From assembly GCA_022885665.1 (NCBI GenBank), contig JAGQDJ010000222.1, positions 1-64,000 of the forward strand: DNA of 64,000 nucleotides, given 5' to 3'. This DNA is from Triops longicaudatus. Taxonomy: Eukaryota; Arthropoda; Branchiopoda; Notostraca; Triopsidae. The position numbers and the translations under genes were made by a program. Below, one piece after another: positions 60,701 to 64,000 of the stretch (the first letter of the stretch is position 1; the number at the start of each line of letters is the position of its first letter). Under the pieces are notes generated by a model. The model was not told the origin of the DNA. It ran no database searches and saw only the letters and a list, made by a program, of their open reading frames with translations.

Positions 60701-61473
60701 CATATGTAGTATTTGAGCAATTCATACATATCTTCTAGTGAAGAATAAAACATTTTGATTGAAAGCTCTGATTTCTTTACCCTGGATATTAATTAATTAC
60801 TTTACAAACTTAGTTTTTCGACATAGCATTCAATTCATATAAGTAAAAAGTAACTAGAAACTTTAATGCAAACAATCAAGCAGAAAGTGGATGGAGTACA
60901 AGATAATTATAAATAGTTTTTAAACTGACAGCGGTTCTTGTCAATTGCATAGAATGAGAACTAAATCTGATTTCCTTTTATCGCCTATTCGCCTGGGCGG
61001 TTAAACTGCCTCATGGGCTGAGCTTCCAGGTAAGCTCACGCAAGGGAATGTTTGAAAGCTTCCGTTTTGCACCGATTTGCCTGTGGTGCTCCTGCAATGA
61101 ATTTGCGAACTAAAGGTGAGAATAGGAGTACGACAGTAGTACCATCTCTGGAACGATCCCAGCCTTGGAAAGCGGTAAAAACGAATGAAACTAGCTAATA
61201 TTAATAGCTTAATTGCCAACAGTGCATAGTTTTTTTTTGTCACTGTAATTAATTTCGTAAGACTTGCAATAATTTATTTTTCTTTTTGTCTTGAGGGGTG
61301 GTGGGGTGGTTGGGGCTTGGGGGACTTTTCTTGGGCCTAGGGGCGTAGGGAGGTTGAACACCACCGCAAATGAGAAAATGGCTTGGAACTGCATGACAAT
61401 CATCGTTAAGAGACAAAAATGTTGACGTTCACTTTTTTGGTACGGCGGCATTTAATTCAATCGGTCAAAACAG
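57720..61473. other. gene-poor region with two weak ORFs
   Basis: This stretch is mostly AT-rich sequence. Two minus-strand ORFs (57956-58462, hydrophobic; 60430-60753, from an ATG) are open longer than expected but have no recognised family; they are discussed as findings. A C-rich then A-rich low-complexity tract lies at 59129-59177. Confidence 0.4.
59129..59177. repeat. poly-C / (CA)n / poly-A low-complexity tract
   Basis: A run of nine C is followed by a short CA repeat and A-runs separated by single C. It resembles a microsatellite or a retroelement tail, but nothing recognisable lies beside it. Confidence 0.75.
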
Positions 61474-61632
61474 TTAAGAAGATAAAAGAAAAAAAGCGGA
61501 CGAAAAGGACGAGACTTCATTAGCCGGGGTCGCTTCCGATGGTTCCGAGGTGGCGAAAACAGGGTTTAGCTCGCCTTCCTCGTTTGTTATTGCGTCTTTG
61601 GTCTTACGTTTGGCACGCACCTTAAAGCGTAT
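61474..61632 (-). CDS. possible terminal exon of an unidentified gene
   Basis: This stretch is open between an acceptor (GAGTTTAG) and a TAA stop, 52 codons in phase 0. It reads IRFKVRAKRKTKDAITNEE, then GELNPVFATSEPSEATPANE, and ends in a Ser/Phe-rich piece. It is GC-richer than its surroundings, and its basic-then-acidic composition resembles the cytoplasmic tail of a membrane protein. No upstream exon in matching phase was found in 61.6-64 kb, and no family is recognised. Confidence 0.3.
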   Translation of the reverse strand: MRFKVRAKRKTKDAITNEEGELNPVFATSEPSEATPANEVSSFSSAFFLLSS

Positions 61633-64000
61633 CTAAACTCCGATGTTCAAAACTTGCGTACCTGGAGCCTTGGGCGAGTTTTTTAGAATTTGTACGACAC
61701 CAAAATTTGAAAATTTTTTCTGGCAAGTAACAGATTCATCAGCATTACAGATTGACGTATGAAATAATGTAGAAGAACTTACGTAGAAGTTCGAACTTGC
61801 TAACGGAAGTTTTGTCTTGTAACTTTGTGAAGTTGCACTTCCTTGCTTAAATAAAGGTACTCATAGGTCCTAATTCATATGAGCAAATGACGATTGTTAG
61901 CTTGAGGTCGGCGAACTTTATGTCCTCTCGCAGGACGGCTCGAACTTTCACAGTTCATCGTATAAGTTATGAGTTCAAGTACAGTATAGTACATTGCTAG
62001 AAAAACGACCGTAGCCAACGGCCGTATACTCTTTCCACATGACACTTGCGTGAGGTTGGACCTCAATATGCGACTGTTTCGTTTTTAGTTCACAAAAACA
62101 CGTGAAGGGAACATTTATTGTTAGCCAGATATTTCGCAGAATGTAGCGCAGTCTTATTAACATTGCTTTTCATTTAAAAACATAGTTACGTCTGAATGGC
62201 CTTGTTTATTATTTCTAGATGAAATTTTATATTTTCCATTTCAATAAAATCAATACAAACCAGACTACATAAATTATATAGCTAAAAAGTTTTATTAATA
62301 ATCATTAGATTGCAATTGTATATGAATAATAATGCTTTAAATGTATACCATAGCTGGCATACTGATTTCTGAGACGTTAAATTTTAGAACGACGAAAAAC
62401 AGAATCAGAATCTTTTCATTTTCGTCAACTGCCTTTTCATTTGTTACTTCTGCCGCTCATCAAATTAATTCAGGTTTCATAAATTTTAGCTCCATTACTC
62501 TAAAACTGCGGAACGAACTAAAATTTGTCAAACAATTAAGGTCGTATAATGCTGTTTTGGTAATAGAATTTTGTTTATAGATTATCTCCAACTTTTGGCA
62601 ATGAAAACATTTTATGAATTATGTCCTAAATTCGTTCCTGTTTCCGTAACGCTTCTCAAAACTAATAACGACTCAAACCAATAACATTTATTTTATCTAA
62701 CGATATCGCAAAAAATTCTTTAGTTTTACAATAAATTAGACAAAAAATAAAAAAAAAATCACAATTAATTCAGAAAGTGATGTGCTGGAACATTACGGTC
62801 CAGTTTTAATACACTAAAGTAGCCCTTTGGACATTGCAGAAAATTTAAATGTCAGGAGGTATGGGTAGATACGAAAGAAGTGAAAATTAACTTGAAATCA
62901 AGATTACTGTTTTCGTGTCGCAGAGAAATCACACTGGAATGGACATTTTGAAGTTAAATCAAACCAAGTATGAAAGTAAAGCTATTCTGTCAAATAATTT
63001 TACGGTTTCAAAACGTTCAAACCCGAATAAAGAAACTAGAACGCAGTAAGTCTTCTTAAAAACGTCTTGCAGCCCATAAACCACAGAAAATAATAAATAT
63101 GCGAAGAGAGGGAGAGAGTGCAGATCCTTGCGGATCTTCGCCAACAACCAAGTTTCCCTTTCACTAGTTTACTTAATCGCAATTGGTTAACGGTAAAAGA
63201 AGGTACTCGATAACCGTTCGGGTTTTAACGACTTTGTTCCCACGAAAGGAAGAAAAATTAAGTTGTTTAAGAAGATAAGCTCACTTTTTACACTTGTTTC
63301 ACCGAGTTTATTTTTTTCGTATTTTCAAATCTATGACAACTATTATCGATTTCAACGCTATTTTTGAGTAAAAAGTGAAACAAAAGTAAAAATAGCAAAT
63401 AAATCAAAACACAAGTCAGTCACGAAGTTTACTTGCATTTTTGTACATTTCTGAAAATGACCATACATGAAATAGAATAAGAATGGTTAAAAGGCCTAAG
63501 TTTTGTCACTTTTCATTTCCTCTTAAGCAACCTTACTGGAAATTGACGCTTTCACTGAATACTTTTGTTCACAGAAAGTGTAAATACATCCAACTGAAAA
63601 AGCGATTTTTTTTTTGCAATTATCTCGTTGTGCTGGAAAATATACATCATCCTTACTAAATAAGTCACGTCGATAGTAACTTGAATTGTACTGAAACCGA
63701 TGTTTCATTTATATCTGCAACAATTGGGTTTTTAATAATTTAATTTTATAATTTTATTCAATTTTAAAATTTTACTTATATTTATTTTATTGTAATTTTA
63801 CAATTTTATTTAATCTTATAAACTCCAATACGTTCTGATGTGTACTACTTGTCTTTAGGGTTAAAATTTTGGGCTTACACATGGGCACACTTTAAAACAT
63901 TAGGTATAATTATCCTTGAAAGGTACGTAACTTGCCTATAAGACAAAAAGAAACCAACGAGACTAAAACAGAACTGGTATAAAAAAAAATCCCATAAAAG
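61633..64000. other. AT-rich end of the window, no gene recognised
   Basis: Short ORFs on both strands show no family signature. The stretch at 63720-63830 is almost pure A/T. Confidence 0.5.

Noticed and set aside
1..64000. tRNA, rRNA, CRISPR or operon features
   Set aside because: No cloverleaf with a TTCRANNC T-loop box, no rRNA blocks and no regularly spaced direct repeats were seen while reading. Genes are intron-bearing and single.

Overview
The window is nuclear DNA of an animal, most likely an arthropod. It is AT-rich, and its genes are cut by short GT-AG introns (often 50-110 bp). It contains animal housekeeping genes, a secreted single IGFBP-domain protein of a type well known in arachnids and crustaceans, paired Gly/Tyr/His-rich secreted proteins, and many degenerate TTAGG-like tracts (TTAGG is the arthropod telomere unit). 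I cannot name the species; a chelicerate is my guess. There is no sign of bacterial, viral or CRISPR DNA. I rebuilt exon chains by hand. For every multi-exon gene called below with confidence of 0.8 or more, except the incomplete RING-finger gene, the splice phases agree and the summed exon length is a multiple of three.

Layout: 0.4-2.9 kb (-) pancreatic-type lipase; 5.5-6.8 kb (-) unidentified 266-residue protein, head to head with (+) MRPL40 (7.0-8.1 kb); 8.5 to at least 9.4 kb (-) RNF145/TRC8-like membrane RING E3 ligase, with a probable upstream exon at 13.7 kb; a gene-poor stretch to 19.2 kb; 19.2-20.6 kb (+) small IGFBP-domain secreted protein; 21.1-33.1 kb (-) a giant acidic protein with an SPA17/RIIa dimerization domain and eight IQ motifs; 33.9-39.6 kb (-) DCAF8; 41.1-42.6 kb (+) maleylacetoacetate isomerase (GSTZ1); 42.75-50.9 kb (-) crooked neck (CRNKL1); 52.2-52.6 kb (-) and 57.3-57.7 kb (+) an inverted pair of nearly identical Gly/Tyr/His-rich secreted proteins. 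The last 6 kb holds only weak candidate ORFs.

The genes do not form one pathway. They cover mitochondrial translation (MRPL40), splicing (CRNKL1), ubiquitin ligation (DCAF8, RNF145-like), tyrosine catabolism (GSTZ1), lipid digestion (lipase) and secreted products. The most unusual locus is the giant RIIa + IQ protein: about 2,027 residues, a tandem exon duplication and a stop-free intron of 38 codons. Introns of DCAF8 and crooked neck carry a dispersed repeat with a conserved tail and a degenerate TTAGG-like body, a nested hAT-like element and several short pogo/Tigger-like MITEs.
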